Assembly (NCBI GenBank): GCA_017590115.1
Contig: JAGGNK010011225.1
Span: 4,279,161-4,343,160 of the forward strand
Length of the DNA: 64,000 nt
Source of the DNA: Montifringilla adamsi
Lineage: Eukaryota > Chordata > Aves > Passeriformes > Passeridae
Reading direction: 5' to 3'
Positions 1-54,500 of this stretch are shown piece after piece; within the stretch, counting starts at the first letter, position 1, and the number at the start of each line of letters is the position of its first letter. The notes beneath the pieces are model-generated. The model made no database searches, was not told where the DNA came from, and worked only from the letters and a program-made list of their open reading frames with translations. The position numbers were made by a program, and so were the translations under genes.

Positions 1-579
1 TGTAGATTTTGTGTATAATGTGTCTTGCCTTGATCTTTTATGACCTGGGATTACCAGATGACCTGTGGGAAGATGTTCCTCGGTAAAGCTGTTGATTATG
101 TAATGATGTTTTTTTTTTCTATCCTGAGGCTGTCACTAGGATTGTAGTGGCTGCCAGTTGCAAGTCTGTGCATTACAGAGGCAGGCCGTGAGTGCTTTTT
201 GCAGGGGATTTGGAGGAGGGGGGAGGTTGAATCACCTGACTGTTGTTTGTTTTCTAGTCTTTTAAATCATTTCTTGTATTGAAACTGTTTCCAGCCTCTA
301 GATGTTTATCTCCTCTGTATGCTTTGCAGTCCCTGCTTTATCTTTGGGACTCATGAACCATACCTGTGTGTGATAATGTCACAGTATTCCTGCATCTTGG
401 GTTATCTTGTTCTATCTTGTACTCTGTCTCCTTATTACTAACATGGGACTTGTCTGATGTTTTTGTGCTTGGAGGCTTCACCTGTGATCTTCCTTTAATA
501 TGGAAGCTGAGAGTTTCAGCTGCTTGTTTCCTGTTTAAAACATTTCTTTATCTGTATGAAGGGTCTTTCCCCTCATTCC

Positions 580-710
580 ATGTCAGCTTAATTTCTTCAT
601 GAGCCTGCATAAGGGTGTATGGGGCCATTGTCAAATGCCATTTGGAAATCCAAGAAAATAACAGATTTTCCTGTGTGGGTCTCTGATTCTTCCAAGTAGC
701 TCTGAATGTT
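580..710 (-). mobile_element. CR1-type LINE fragment with RT remnant
   Basis: On the minus strand the segment around 612-655 reads VIFLDFQMAFDNGP, resembling the conserved LDFSKAFDTV block of CR1-family reverse transcriptase. Flanking bases are consistent with the same element but degrade quickly. The fragment is old, truncated and non-functional. Boundaries are approximate. Confidence 0.55.
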
Positions 711-2934
711 GTTCTTTTTTTTTTTTTAATTTATTTTAAGACACTACTTCCATTCATGATAGTTATATTAGTTAGTATCTTGATATAGTCATATCAAGAA
801 TATAGTCATATCAAATGAATATAGCTATTCATTTATTGCATTGATTCTACTTTTGACCACTTTGAATGTCAAAGCTAATTCTTTTAAAAAAAGAATGATA
901 ACTACTTATTGTTCTGGTACAAATGCAGTATCTAGTGAGTATGACTTTTGGTGAATACTGAATTACCAGGAACAGGTTTTGCTGTGAAGTATTTTCTGTT
1001 AAAAAGTTTGGGACAAGTTCTTCCTTCATAGTTGTGGATCAGGGAAGTCTCTGAGGAATTAAAAAAAATAAATTAAATACTAACTTTACATACCATGCAT
1101 TTGGATCACTTAACTTTTTCTGAATTGATAATTTAAGTCATTTAACAGAAGCAGGTTTTTGTGCTCTTGAACTAGTTTAGCCATTCTCAGTCATAGCTTT
1201 ACATCTTGTTAAGTTATTCCTCATAATCATTTTTGATATCCTTAATCTTACAATCCTCTTTTCCTGCTTTGTACATGACTTAAGGATTTCTGGAGACATC
1301 TTCTGATGGAATCCTATGACAAAGTATTAAAAGCTCTTTTTTTCCCCTAAAACCTGATTAGTGATGCACACTAAACAACCAGTGTGGTATCTTTAGAAGA
1401 CTGAAACACATTGTTCCTTTGGTTATGATTTTGAAGGCGCTTCCTCTATTATAAGGGGAACTGCAGCAGTACTTAAATCCAGAAAATACTTTTCTAGCTC
1501 TTTTTTTGCCTTGCAGAGGTGCTGACTTTGAATGTGAAGGGTTTGTTGCCAGTAGTGCTTTGATGGGTGCATTTTGAGTTAGAGTCTGCTGCTCAGAATT
1601 ACGTCAAGAGTTGCTTCTCTTTAATGTTTCAGTGGCTAACCTGATGTAATGAATACCTGATCTACGTGGGCTAAATTAGTCTCTCATCACTAATATGTTT
1701 CTGCTGTTGCAGTCTGACTTGTCTGGGATGTTAATCGCTTGCTATCTTTGAGCATTTGGAAAAGAATGGTATTAAGACAGGAATTTCAGGGTTTAGTGCT
1801 TCTATTTATTGGCATAGCAAGCTTGCTGATTCAGTCCCAATGTTTAATATATGGCATTCTCCTTCACTGGTGCAACAAAATGATTGTGATATTTTCTTGG
1901 TGGTGTAGGGAGGTCCATCAGTCCAAGTCAGGAGTAATGCACTTCAGAAGCTTATGTAGCAGATCTACATTGCTGTGTATTGAATTGGAGAGGTGCATCT
2001 GCTTATTTTTATATTTTTTTATGATGCAGCTTTTTCAGAGCCCATCCAGCCATTAATAAGGTATTTGGTTGAGTTTTATTGAATTGATATAGTTTGCAAA
2101 AATATTTTAGTTTCTGATTTTCTTCCAAATGCAGACACATTCTGTTACTTGGGTCTGGAAATTTGCAGTGTAAATCAATCCAACAAACTTAGTTTTTGAG
2201 TGCATGAACTGTCAAGATGTTCTTAAGAGGTAGAATCGAACTGGCAGGGAACTTGGTCTGAAGGTAGGATGGGCTCTGACTTGCATGACTCTGGGGCAAA
2301 GAGAAAGCTTAGAGAGGAAATAAGAACAATATGATCTCTTGTGGAAAATGTACAGTGCATTTTATAAACTTCTTTGTTCTGTGGATGAGAACAAATTACT
2401 TTTTTCTTCCAGTCTCTCCTGTGTAGCTAACTTGCAAAGTAAGCACAATTCTTACTTGAATTTGGTATTTAGGATACCTGTCTATAAAACGTTTCAGAGC
2501 TCTGATTCATAAGTACTGTGTAGTTGGGATTTTTTTCTTTATTCTGACGGTCATTGTAGTTTGCTGCCTTCTGTACAATTACAGTGACAAAGTTAATTGC
2601 TGTCTGAATAATGTAGAAGAATGAGACTGATTTGGTGCAGCAGTATGGTCTGTGAATGTAGCACTGTGTTTTCATAGTTTGTATCATCTCTAAGCTTAGA
2701 ACATTGCGTAGGGCATACAGCAGTAGTAGTGATGCTTGAGCCTTACTGGTGTTGAGGAGGGCTAATATACAAAGGTGAAGGCATCTGATGGGTCATGTGA
2801 GTGGGAATGTGAAGAATTGTAGTTCATCTCTTCTTGGTCACAGCTGTGTTTTAGCCCCTTTTGCAGATGTCTTCATCTTAGATCATACTGGGAGAAGTCT
2901 GTCTCAGAATGCATTGTTGCTTTCAAGCACTCTG

Positions 2935-2968
2935 TCTCTGTGTGTGTGTGTGTATATATGTATATATC
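2935..2968. repeat. TG/TA microsatellite
   Basis: A short run of TG dinucleotides passes into TATATG/TATATA units. It is a simple sequence of about 34 bases. Confidence 0.8.
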
Positions 2969-5900
2969 GATATGTATCTCCTCCTTTATTTCACTGAGCT
3001 GTGTTCTTTAGTTTTAGACTGTAAGAGTGATGGACTGATTGCAACTATTGAATGCATTTGATTGTTGTAGTGTGAGATTTCACCTGCATTTTCGTGATAA
3101 TGCAATTGTGCTTTGCCCTAGTCATAGGTGAAGGTATAGTTCCAACAGATTTCCAAAATATGTGCAGTGACTGACGTGCATTCCATAATTTAGTCTTGAG
3201 ACAGTGAAGTCACACATGTTTTGGGATTCCTGTTTCATTGAAGGAATGTATTCTATGACTTGTAACCTTTATTTCTTTACCTCCATTTTCTACACATCCC
3301 TAGTATTAGACCTCCATGCTTTAACTGTGGCATCTTTCCTTTTATAAGGGTACTTGGATGATGTGTTAGCCTTCAGCTAGAAAAATACTGAGTAAAGAAT
3401 ATGTTTTTAAAAAGTGTTAGTTGTTCCACATAAAAGATGCAATCATGTTTTTACTGTTCCTTTAGAATAAAATAATGTGCTTAGTAGTGTAGTCATGTTG
3501 AAAAGGAACCAGATGCTTACTTAAGGGAACAAAGTCTCTGCAGGTTTTAATTTACCTTCTAGTTTGTTGATGATGTTTGAGAATTTCTTTTCATTGCATT
3601 GAAATTAGTCCTTAAAGTAATAAGTCAATCGTATGTATAATAATGTTTGCAGGAAATTAGTAAAATGGATGATCTCCTTTCTTAGAAACCTGCCTTTCAG
3701 GAAAAACATTGCAAAAGTCTGAGAATGTCACCTGAGTGTTATGTTAACCTAGAGGCTAGAAGAGTGCCTTTCCTTAAACAGTAGAAGGGATAATTTTTTG
3801 ATAAACAGAAGATGTTAATTTTGTTGTTAATTTTTGCTCAGCCTGTAAGTAGCAGATGCTTGCTGTGCTTAGCATTAATAACATCAGTAAATGGTAGGTT
3901 CCTCCAGGCTGTTAAAATTAGCAACCTGAATAATCTAGCAAGTACAAGTAGCTTCTCTTCTTCATTCCTGTGTTCTAATCTTTGCCATCTTATATTAGGT
4001 AAGAGTACAGTTATAGCTTACCAACAAGTTTCTTTCCCAGTATTTCTATAAATACAGTAAAGCTGTCTTGTGAAAAAGTTGATTAAAAGGCCTACATTTG
4101 CTAGTGAAGTAATACAATAGGCATCTTAAAATGTTACAGGAGATTGCTAGGTGCTGTGATGCTGTTGAGAATCCAAATTCTTTAAGAAGCCCAAAGGATA
4201 TTGAGAAGACTGACTTGTCTATACGTTGAGGGAAGTTCTACGAAAAAAAAAGAGGAGTTAGGATGTTGTATCTCCATGTACATCATGTGCTGCATATGGC
4301 AATTGTGTTCCTAATGGTTAAAATAATGTCTAAGTCCTGACTTAAAAAGTGCTTATGAAAATCATAGAGTGTACGTGGACAAAATACTTAAGTAAAAACT
4401 ATCTCTGTATTGGCTTGCTGACTGTTCCAAGGTTAGCTATTTTTTTCAGACACTGCATTATTCTTTCAGCTAGTAAGAAGTTATACTGGGATTAGTCTTG
4501 AAAAGCATATAGGATCTTGTTTTATGTACATGAGTTGGGGATTTTTTGTGACAGCGTTCCAATAACTTTATCTGAGCAAAGGTGTTTACAAAATTCAAAC
4601 TACTGTGATATTAAATTTTAAAAAAGCATCTCTGTTTTGAGAAGCTTCTTCAGGTGTAAACCAGAAGGTAGAATGCTACAGTGGTTGTACTGCCATATGC
4701 TGACTGTGAGTATAGCATTGATTCTTATCCAGAAGGACATAGACAAGAAGAAGTAGAAACTGTTGAATTAAGGAATCTGGAAAGAGCAAGCAAAATAGAA
4801 GTCTTTTAAGACAGAGGATTGAGAACTGGTTTGCCAAATGCATTAAGACCTGAAAGTCTTGCACATCAAAAGCAAGAAACTTGCCAGAGTGAGTAGGGCT
4901 CAGAGAGAGACGTGAAAGGGAACACAGACCATGTAGTAAGGACTAAGTGAACTAATTGCTTTCTGTCAGAGAAGGACTTCAGAGACTTAAAGCTTTGACT
5001 CCAGGCAACTGCAATTTTAAATTTCAGTACGAGTTTAAATTCAGTCAGCAGAATAATACCGGTTATACACCCACGTCTTGTGGTATATACCGATGAATTC
5101 CAGGGGAATTAGCCATGAGTATGGCTTGAACTCTAAATGAGCCTTGATATCTAGACCTCTGCTCTTGTCCTGTGCAGATTGAAGCATTAAACCAAGTACT
5201 GCCTTGTCAGTGTGAAGTAGAAAATATTAACCTGACTTCATATTAAGAGCAGATGAGGGAAGGACATGTAGACTAGTGATGAGTGATACTCTTCTGAGTC
5301 TTTCATAGCATGGTTAACAATTGTGACTGTGTTAACCATTGGAGGAGAGGCTCAGTGGGGCATCAAAGTGAGAGTACTTGTGTGTTGGCTGTTTTCCTGA
5401 GCTCACTGATGCACTGCGGCTGCTTTTGAAAGGCTGTGCTGTGTGTGGTAGAGGTGGGGACGGTTCCCCTTTTATTCTTTTCCCTAATACAGGATGGCTA
5501 CTGTAAATGCATTTTTTCCCCAGAAATGTCTAGATCTCCTGGAGTGGTTGGATGGGGCTGATACCATAAAACACAGAACTCCTTGCATGACCAAACATAA
5601 AGAAAGGGTCTAGTACATGCTGTGATTAAGATTGTTGTTTCTCACAGGTCTCATTTTCATGAAGGATACATTGTTAATCCATATTCCTGTGTTCAGTTTG
5701 ATAGCACAACTTCTGGATTTTTTTTTCAGAAGAATGTTTGAGATTCTTTTTGAAGACTTGGTAGAAACCAGACATTTACAGGTTGGCTGGGTTAGTGCTT
5801 AGAAATAACCAAAGGAAAGGATAAATTATTTACTTTATAATGAGGGAAAGTTACAAATAGAAGTACTCAATAGTACTCAATACTCAAGTTGCAAGAAGTA

Positions 5901-8095
5901 CTGTTGCTCGATATGTTCATAAATACCTGGAGGGAAGAAACAAGTGAGAAAAGGATAGAAAGGATAATAGAAAGCTAGAGCTGACTGCAGACAGACACAG
6001 TGGGAGTTTATTGTTCATTAGATTATAAAATTGCTGGTAAAATTAGATTCTAGTAAATATAGAATCATGACTGAAGAAAAATAATTCAGGCTGAATGCAC
6101 ACAGTGAGCGGGCTCTGTGTTGATAGTTTTGTTCAGAAAACACCTTGAAGCTCCGTCATTATGGTTTCTTTTAAAGGGCAGCTGTGTGCTCAGGTACCCT
6201 CAAGCAGCAATATTCCCAAGTGTAGGGACAATAAAATGAAAACAGGTGTGTGTCCTGGACTGAAAGGCAGCATGGCGTGTTGACTGTGTGTTTCTGTCCA
6301 CCTGTCAGAAAACGTGGTGCAAATTGAAAACGAGCCGAAAAAGGTTAGCAGTGATCAAACTTTGGACTTCCTCTTGTCAAAGGAGACAAAAACCCATGAG
6401 AATTAGTAGCTTGGAAAACTGATGGTGGATAGAGATAAATGGATTGAGAGCCTGAGAAGTCTTGTGTTTTGAGACGAACTGCCAGTAACAACTTTTTTTT
6501 TGCCCCAGGAAAAAACATCAGATAAAATCATTACCAGGCAGCAGTTTAAAATAAAAAACTCTTTATTCTGATGCATACTTAAATTCTCATTGCATGCCAC
6601 AAATAACAAAGCAGAAATGGACTAAAAGACCTGGAAAAAATCTATGGAATGAAGTTCTTTGAGCTAATAGGTATCAGATTGGGATTCACCCTGAATGTAT
6701 GCCAGATGAAATTACTGGAGGCTTGGAAGGATGGCTGCCCCTTTGCTTTTCTTGCCTTTTCTTGCTTTCAGCCTGTATTTGCCTACTGCAGATTATTATA
6801 GGCAGAAGAATAGGAAGTCTTTAGGCTGTCCCCATTGCTGTTAGGTGTATTCAAGTATTTTATTCATTGGTTTTTTTTGTCTTGGAAAGGTAGGAAAAAA
6901 ACATACTTTCTATAAATAAAACAAAATAAGAGCATGTTAGTTTGTGTTTTCTGTCTTGCTCTAAAATTTTGGAATCACGTGGATTCATCAGCAAATTGAA
7001 ACGTTAGTTAAATCTGCTGTGTAGTTAAATGTTCAGTTGTGGGTTCAAGCTCAGTTTAAGAAAAGAGAAAGGGCAAACTGTAATTCAAAATATTTATGCT
7101 TTTTGGAAGTATGTTTGAGCTTTGCTGCAAAAATCTCTTTGTGTATGGGAAGGAATACTGACACTTAAAAATTAGGCATGTGGTATCTTGGAAGTTACCT
7201 GCTAACAAGGGAGTTCCTGAATAAAATGAATTGTGAAAATCTCAGATGAAGAGTTGAGTTCTACTAGAGAGGTATGAAATTTTCCTTTTGGAAGGCTAAG
7301 TATATAAACTATAGATTGTAGTGAAATGCTGTCCTAAACCCTAAAATCAATGTTGACTAGATACATTTTGGAGTTAGACAGAAATCTTAGAAATACGTCA
7401 ACATCAAAAAGATGTTTTGGACAAATGTCACAGTGGTAGTTATTTGCATTTTTGTTTGGCGTGGCTTGATGCTTTTCCATTGAAGGCAAACATGACATTC
7501 ACCTGAATACTCAAATTTGGCAGCAAGAGTTCTATAGTACTTGTAGATGTGAAACAAAAGGGCTTAATAGGTGATTTGGGTTCCAGTGTCAGGACTCCTC
7601 ATGTAACATTGGTATAAAAATACACTTGAGAATATATTCAACATTCTCACTTTGAGTTCAGTTGGAAGGTCACTTTCTATATGGATGAATGGCTAATGAA
7701 GGGCCTGAGTGTCAAAGTGTATGTTTTTACAAGAACAAGAAATACTCAAATGTCCTTTCTATTGTCCTCTACAAAATCTCACTAATGCCAGTGGCCTGTT
7801 TGCAGTCCATGTAAACTGCTACATACACAGAAGTAAGAACTGCTGGAGGAATAAATGCTTGAAGACTTTGGTTGGTCTTGTGCTGCTTCAGATTTGCATC
7901 ATTATATAGTTTTTAAGACTCAGCCTTGTTTTTTAAAGAAAAGAATCATTAAGAATCAGGAATTGGATTTGGCCTTCAGTGCTGAGCCAGTAAGAAATTT
8001 AGTAAATGTCTACTAGAGTTAGTGTTCTGAGCTATTTGATTCAAGGATGATATTAAATAAAACCTATGGCAAGTTTCTTGTAAAATTTATTGTAA

Positions 8096-49485
<41,390 letters not shown>

Positions 49486-49953
49486 TGGCAGATGCCAAAA
49501 TGACCTTCCCTGTTCAGACAGACTGAGTGCCACTCGACTTGAGGGATGGAGACCAGCGTCCAGCACATCGTTTTATTGGTGTTGCCAAATATCTGCAGCT
49601 GACTTCTTTGCATGTTTCTTTGTGTGGTGGTTCAGTCCATCTTCAAGAAGTAGTTGTGCTTATCTGTGAAGCCTTATTAAATGTGGAAGTTTGTTTTCTG
49701 CCTTCCCACAATGGTTCATTCAGTGCCGAAGCAGCTCTGACAATAGAACTGCAAGGACATTTACAAATGCTGTAGCTTTTTTGCTGTGGCTATATCTGTT
49801 CCTTTTCTTTTATTTTAGAAGTGAAGGAAACTTCAGCCCCTTGGAATTATTTTTTTTTTCTTTGCAGCAAATCAAGTTGGGAAATCATAAAAGTCAATTT
49901 GCTGCTCTCCTGGTTTGTTTTTTGTTTTTTTTCAAAGCTCAGTTTTTTTTCTC

Positions 49954-49961
49954 TGTAAATA
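49954..49961 (+). promoter_or_regulatory. Pumilio response element candidate in the 3' UTR
   Basis: TGTAAATA matches the TGTANATA consensus recognised by PUM1/PUM2. It is located about 470 bases into the 3' UTR in an AU-rich setting. A single eight-base match occurs often by chance, so this is a candidate only. Confidence 0.35.
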
Positions 49962-51509
49962 TTGGAAGTATAATTTGTGCAATAACTTCGAATTTTTAAT
50001 TTAATTTCATATTATCACATAAGTTATATTTAAGGGGAAGAGGTTTTTTAATTTACAGATCCTTTCCCAGGTTGCATTATCTAAGTTGGGGTCATAGTTT
50101 TGGCAGGTTGTCTGAGCAGTGTTATAAACATGACATTTGGTAATATTTGAGGCTTCTTGATTCACAATGAAAGTGCGATTTGGCTTACAGTTTTAAGAAT
50201 TTACTAAGCTCCAAAGCATTTTGACCCTGTGTTTTTTAGCTCATTGTCTGGCCTCTATCAATCGTCTTGCTCTGACCAATGAGTTTTAATTTTCTTTAAC
50301 TAGACAATGAATCGAACATTTGTAGTACCAGAAGTAAAACTTTTGAGAGGAATGGGAAAAAGGTTGGTTCATGTCCTGATATGAAATTAAAAAGCTGTGA
50401 ACTACATGCTTTGATGCATTTTAGTAACGTAACCTGTTAATGTTTGGGTTGAAACAACACTATTAAACAGAGGTACCCGGCTTAAGGAATGTGGAGAAAG
50501 GAAATATGTTGATTCCATTAAGGAATCTGTATAGTAGTATGCATTAGTTCTGTTAAGAGCAAATATATAAAAAGTACTTCAGCTGCTCTAAGCATTACAA
50601 GAAGTATCTTTTAATGTGTTGCAGGAGAGCACAGCCCAGTGTTGTACACAGTATGAGTGGCTGGCACTTAATTTACAGATGCATACAGGTATACTATGCA
50701 AGTGTGTATTGCCATGACAAACACTGTCTTTAACTTTTTGAAAAATGTACATCCTGCCTAACCCTGAGTTTTTAAAGCACCACAGTTGTCCTGGGAGTAG
50801 GTCACATCTCATGCCCTCTGACTTCCCTTTTTTTAAGTGAGAGTTCTTAAGCTATAGAGAAAACTACAGGTGAGTTATGTAAGTCCACTAGCAGAGAAAG
50901 CTGAAGAATCCTGTTAACAGGACATCTATACTGTGTACAGATAGAGAAGGTTTTAAAACTGGTATCTGAATATTGAAATGAGGTGTCAAGCATGAAGCTT
51001 TTTAATATGCTGTATGCCTTTGAAGCAGAAGTAGTTCATGTTATTACTGAATCTGTCAAACACAAACAGGTCCTTGAGGGGAGAGAGGGCAACATTCCAA
51101 ATTAGAGTAGTGCATATCTGTTTGCAGAAAGTTTGTCTTAATGCTCCAGACTCATCACAATAACGAAGTTCTAAAAATTGTGAGCTGATTCATAAATAAT
51201 ATCTAAGGGCTGTTACATGAGCCTGTACTGCTTAGTCTTCACACACTAGCAATATTGAGCATAACTACATTAAAGAGCCTTCAGAGGCTTTAATTGGTGT
51301 CTTATACTAGTGTCCATTTTAAAGCAAAACTCATTTGAAAAGTGGTATCATGTAACACTTCAGTCATGGTGAACCAAATGAATTGGCCTGGCTATCACTG
51401 TGGTTATGTGCTACAGGTTTAAAAAAATGTTTAAATTTTTTGTGTGGACAACTATGTGGAAGCTAAAATTGACATATTTTTATGTAAAGTTTTCTATTCT
51501 TTGATTTTT

Positions 51510-51515
51510 AATAAA
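51510..51515 (+). terminator. Canonical polyadenylation signal AATAAA of TENT4A
   Basis: AATAAA sits in tttttAATAAActttgg, about 2.0 kb after the stop codon. A T-rich run at 51541-51550, roughly 25-35 bases downstream, fits a downstream cleavage element, so cleavage is expected near 51525-51540. It is the first canonical AATAAA after the stop codon. Confidence 0.8.
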
Positions 51516-51540
51516 CTTTGGAGACCAGTCACTCTTCTGT

Positions 51541-54500
51541 ACTTTTTTTTATGGGATACTTAATGGATGAAGTGACATTCAACCTTGTCCCATTCTTTGA
51601 TGTACACTTTGAACATCTGTTTTAAATTGTTCATGCTGAGTGCCTTCAGAATGAGCTTGGAAGGTAGATGGGTGCCCTCAAATGATGGTGGTGTTTTTCT
51701 CAAGGGAATAATGAGCATGGATGTTTCTTTTGTACTTGTGGATTTGATCCTTCGATAATGAGAAAGCAGAGGAGCTGGAGGCAGTGCCCGCAGTGTTCTC
51801 AAGAGGAGATCAGCTGAATACTTCCTTGGGATGCCCTAACTTTTAATTAACTTTTTTTTCCTAGTTCCTCCATATAGTTTTAAAATTCCTTTCAAAATCT
51901 TAATCTAGGTTTCAGCCTCCTCAAAGATTGGATGTATCTTGTCTTTTCTTGTTATGTTAACCCTCTCAAAGGACTCTAAAGTGTCAGCAGCTGACTCTTA
52001 ATTAAAAATTTTAAAAAATGAGTCTTTGGAAGGAACTATTTTATATATATATCTGTGAGTGGTGAGAAAGGGAACTGTTTTTAATAGATAGCAATGTAGG
52101 GCTAGGGTTTGGCAGTCAGGGAGGATGCTTGGTCAGTCTTAATGAGTATCTGCTGGAGAAAAGCAGAGTAGTAGTGGGAAGGGAAAATAATAACCACTCA
52201 GTAGTAGCTTGAATAATAACGATTATTTTTTTCTGTCAGTCAGTGAGCCAGTGAGACATGGCTGACAGAAGGATATGTAATCTCTGCAGGCACAAAGATT
52301 AAGTGCAGCAGAATTAGTTTTGTAACTTCCTAGACTCCACCTTTTTTGTCCTTCTGTCCCAGATGATGATTTTGCTTTATTCCTCCCACAAATTCTGCTC
52401 AACTGTCTATCCTTGTTAGTAGTCTGCATTTAATGCATTAGGGTTCTCCCTTGAACCCCTGTTCTGTGATCAAAATGTGAGAAATCCCCTTGATCCCAGC
52501 CCTAGTGACTATTTTGTACGCTGTTCATAGGCAAAACTAGTGGAAGGAAGAGGCTGCAAATTGCATAGAGGGATGGGACCCAGAGAGTCCATCGTAGAAA
52601 GAGCTCAGTTGTAATCTATAACAAGAGATGTTTGTGGTGGTGTTGCATTGCACTTTCCCTGTAGCTCCATCCCTTTGCACTGACGCAGGGTAAGAAGACA
52701 GCAATGTGACTGCTGGTACCATGCTCCTGTTTCTTTCCTTGGGAACAGCCTCTTGAGAATGGGCATAGCAATAGTCAGAGTAGCATTGGAAAACAGCACG
52801 CCTTCAAGCCATGTGAGCTTTTCATCATTTGTGGGTAAAAAGAAAAGCCTAAATTATGAGCTAACAGGCAACTATGTCTTGGTGTATATGTGTGGGGAAG
52901 TGAATGTGTCAGCTTCTGTGCTCTCAAAGGCAGGAAGCTGCCTACTTGCTGACTGCTGCCAGTATAGCCTGGTTATAAATTTAGTAATACCTGGACTAAA
53001 CCAAAGTGTGACGTGAATTCTTCAATGGAAAGATGTGTCAGAGCTATCGATTAGGTGGCTGCTCTTGTGCACTTACACTGTTTCAGTTGGGGCTTGAAGT
53101 GTTGTGGAAAGCAGATGTACCAGAAAAGGAGGATTTTGGAAGTAGCCTTAGAAGCCTGAAAAGAAGTATTTTGGATAACAGGAAAATGTGTGAAGAAAAA
53201 TACCAGAGGATGCCTCAGAACCTTAACTGATAGTGCCTGTCTGAAGCTCTGCTCACGGTTCTCAGTGTTGTGCTGCTGCAAAAGTTTTGGCTTAGAGCTG
53301 CCTCTGTGGCACAGTAGCCTTTTGGTTTCAAATCAGTTAAGGATTCTCAAAAACGTATTTGCTTTCTTCATAATACTTTTCTACTGAAAGTTTGTTGCCT
53401 GAGTATAAAAAGAAATTATGAATGGTCCATGTGCATCGCATGCTGATGATACGCATGTCTGTGTGTGAGGTCAGGAAACACAAAGGGCATCTCATCCAAC
53501 ACCAGCTATTTTTCCCCTTATCCACCAAAATGTGACATGTTCTTCTGATGTGAATTCTTAGGAAGCAGCAAGCTGCTTCCTGCTTCATTAACTTAGGAGA
53601 GTTGAACAGTAGGTTCATGGATTTACTATGGATTTACTAAAACATGGATTCCAAAGAAATGCTTCACTCACTCATATTCAGACCTAAATCAAACAGGATT
53701 TAGGAGCTCCTATTACAGGATTTTTTGTGTGTGACAGAATGAAACTGGAAGTCTATATTTAAACTGGATGTCTATAATCTCTGTGCTAGAGTTGCCACTT
53801 TTTATTAGTGAAAACTTTGGCACTGATCCTTGATGGATGTTCTGTTGAGAAAATCTTTGTGAGAAAATTCCTTGCTTCATGCTCCTCCTGTCCAGAAAAG
53901 AAAAGCCCAATCTTCGGATGGGCTACATCCACTCCTTCAGGATTGCCATTGGACACATCTGGCTAATTTCAGGAGCCAAAATGAGTAGATGCAATCTCAC
54001 CCTTGTTAAGGTTTGCATGTCCAGGTTGTAAAAATCACTTGGGTGCCTGCCCCTTACTGTGTAATTGTGGGTGAGATCAACAAATCATCTCTGTTCTCTT
54101 GGGGAAATTTCTTAGGAGACTTAAGAACAGAAAAGAAATCATTTTATCAGCCATTCATACATGAGTATGCAGCCTTCTGCAAGTCTTTCTCTAGACGAGT
54201 GGAGTGCTGTTGAGGTTCCCAGCTGCAAGAGCAGAATTTGTTCTGTCCTCGCAAGGGCCCTGGAGGGAGGCAAGGCAGCCCAGCAGGTGTGTTTGCCCCT
54301 CAGATTAGGGGGTAACAGGGCAGGTCTGTGCAAGAGTTTTCTGACCTGTTCCTTATACAGTGGATGAACAAAATTATTTGCTGTTCTCCTCCCATTCCTC
54401 TGTTAAAAAGGAAGCATCAGGGAATGGAAGGTTATGGGAAATGTGCTGTGTGGGTGTGAGCATTAGGAATTATGAGTGGTTAAGCACTGGGATACAAGTG

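Larger units (their letters stand above)
49486..51540 (+). other. TENT4A: TENT4A 3' UTR
   Basis: Non-coding terminal exon sequence of about 2 kb between the stop codon and the AATAAA signal. It is U-rich with several long T runs (49849-49859, 49929-49934, 49943-49950). It contains a TGTAAATA octamer at 49954-49961 that matches the Pumilio-binding consensus, and ATTAAA hexamers at 50386 and 50462 that could support shorter isoforms. Open frames here are not conserved-looking and are incidental. The 3' boundary is inferred from the polyadenylation signal and is accurate only to a few tens of bases. Confidence 0.8.

Noticed and set aside
49527..49999. Open frames of 82 and 102 codons after the TENT4A stop
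   Set aside because: They lie in the 3' UTR, overlap each other in different frames and include translated T runs.
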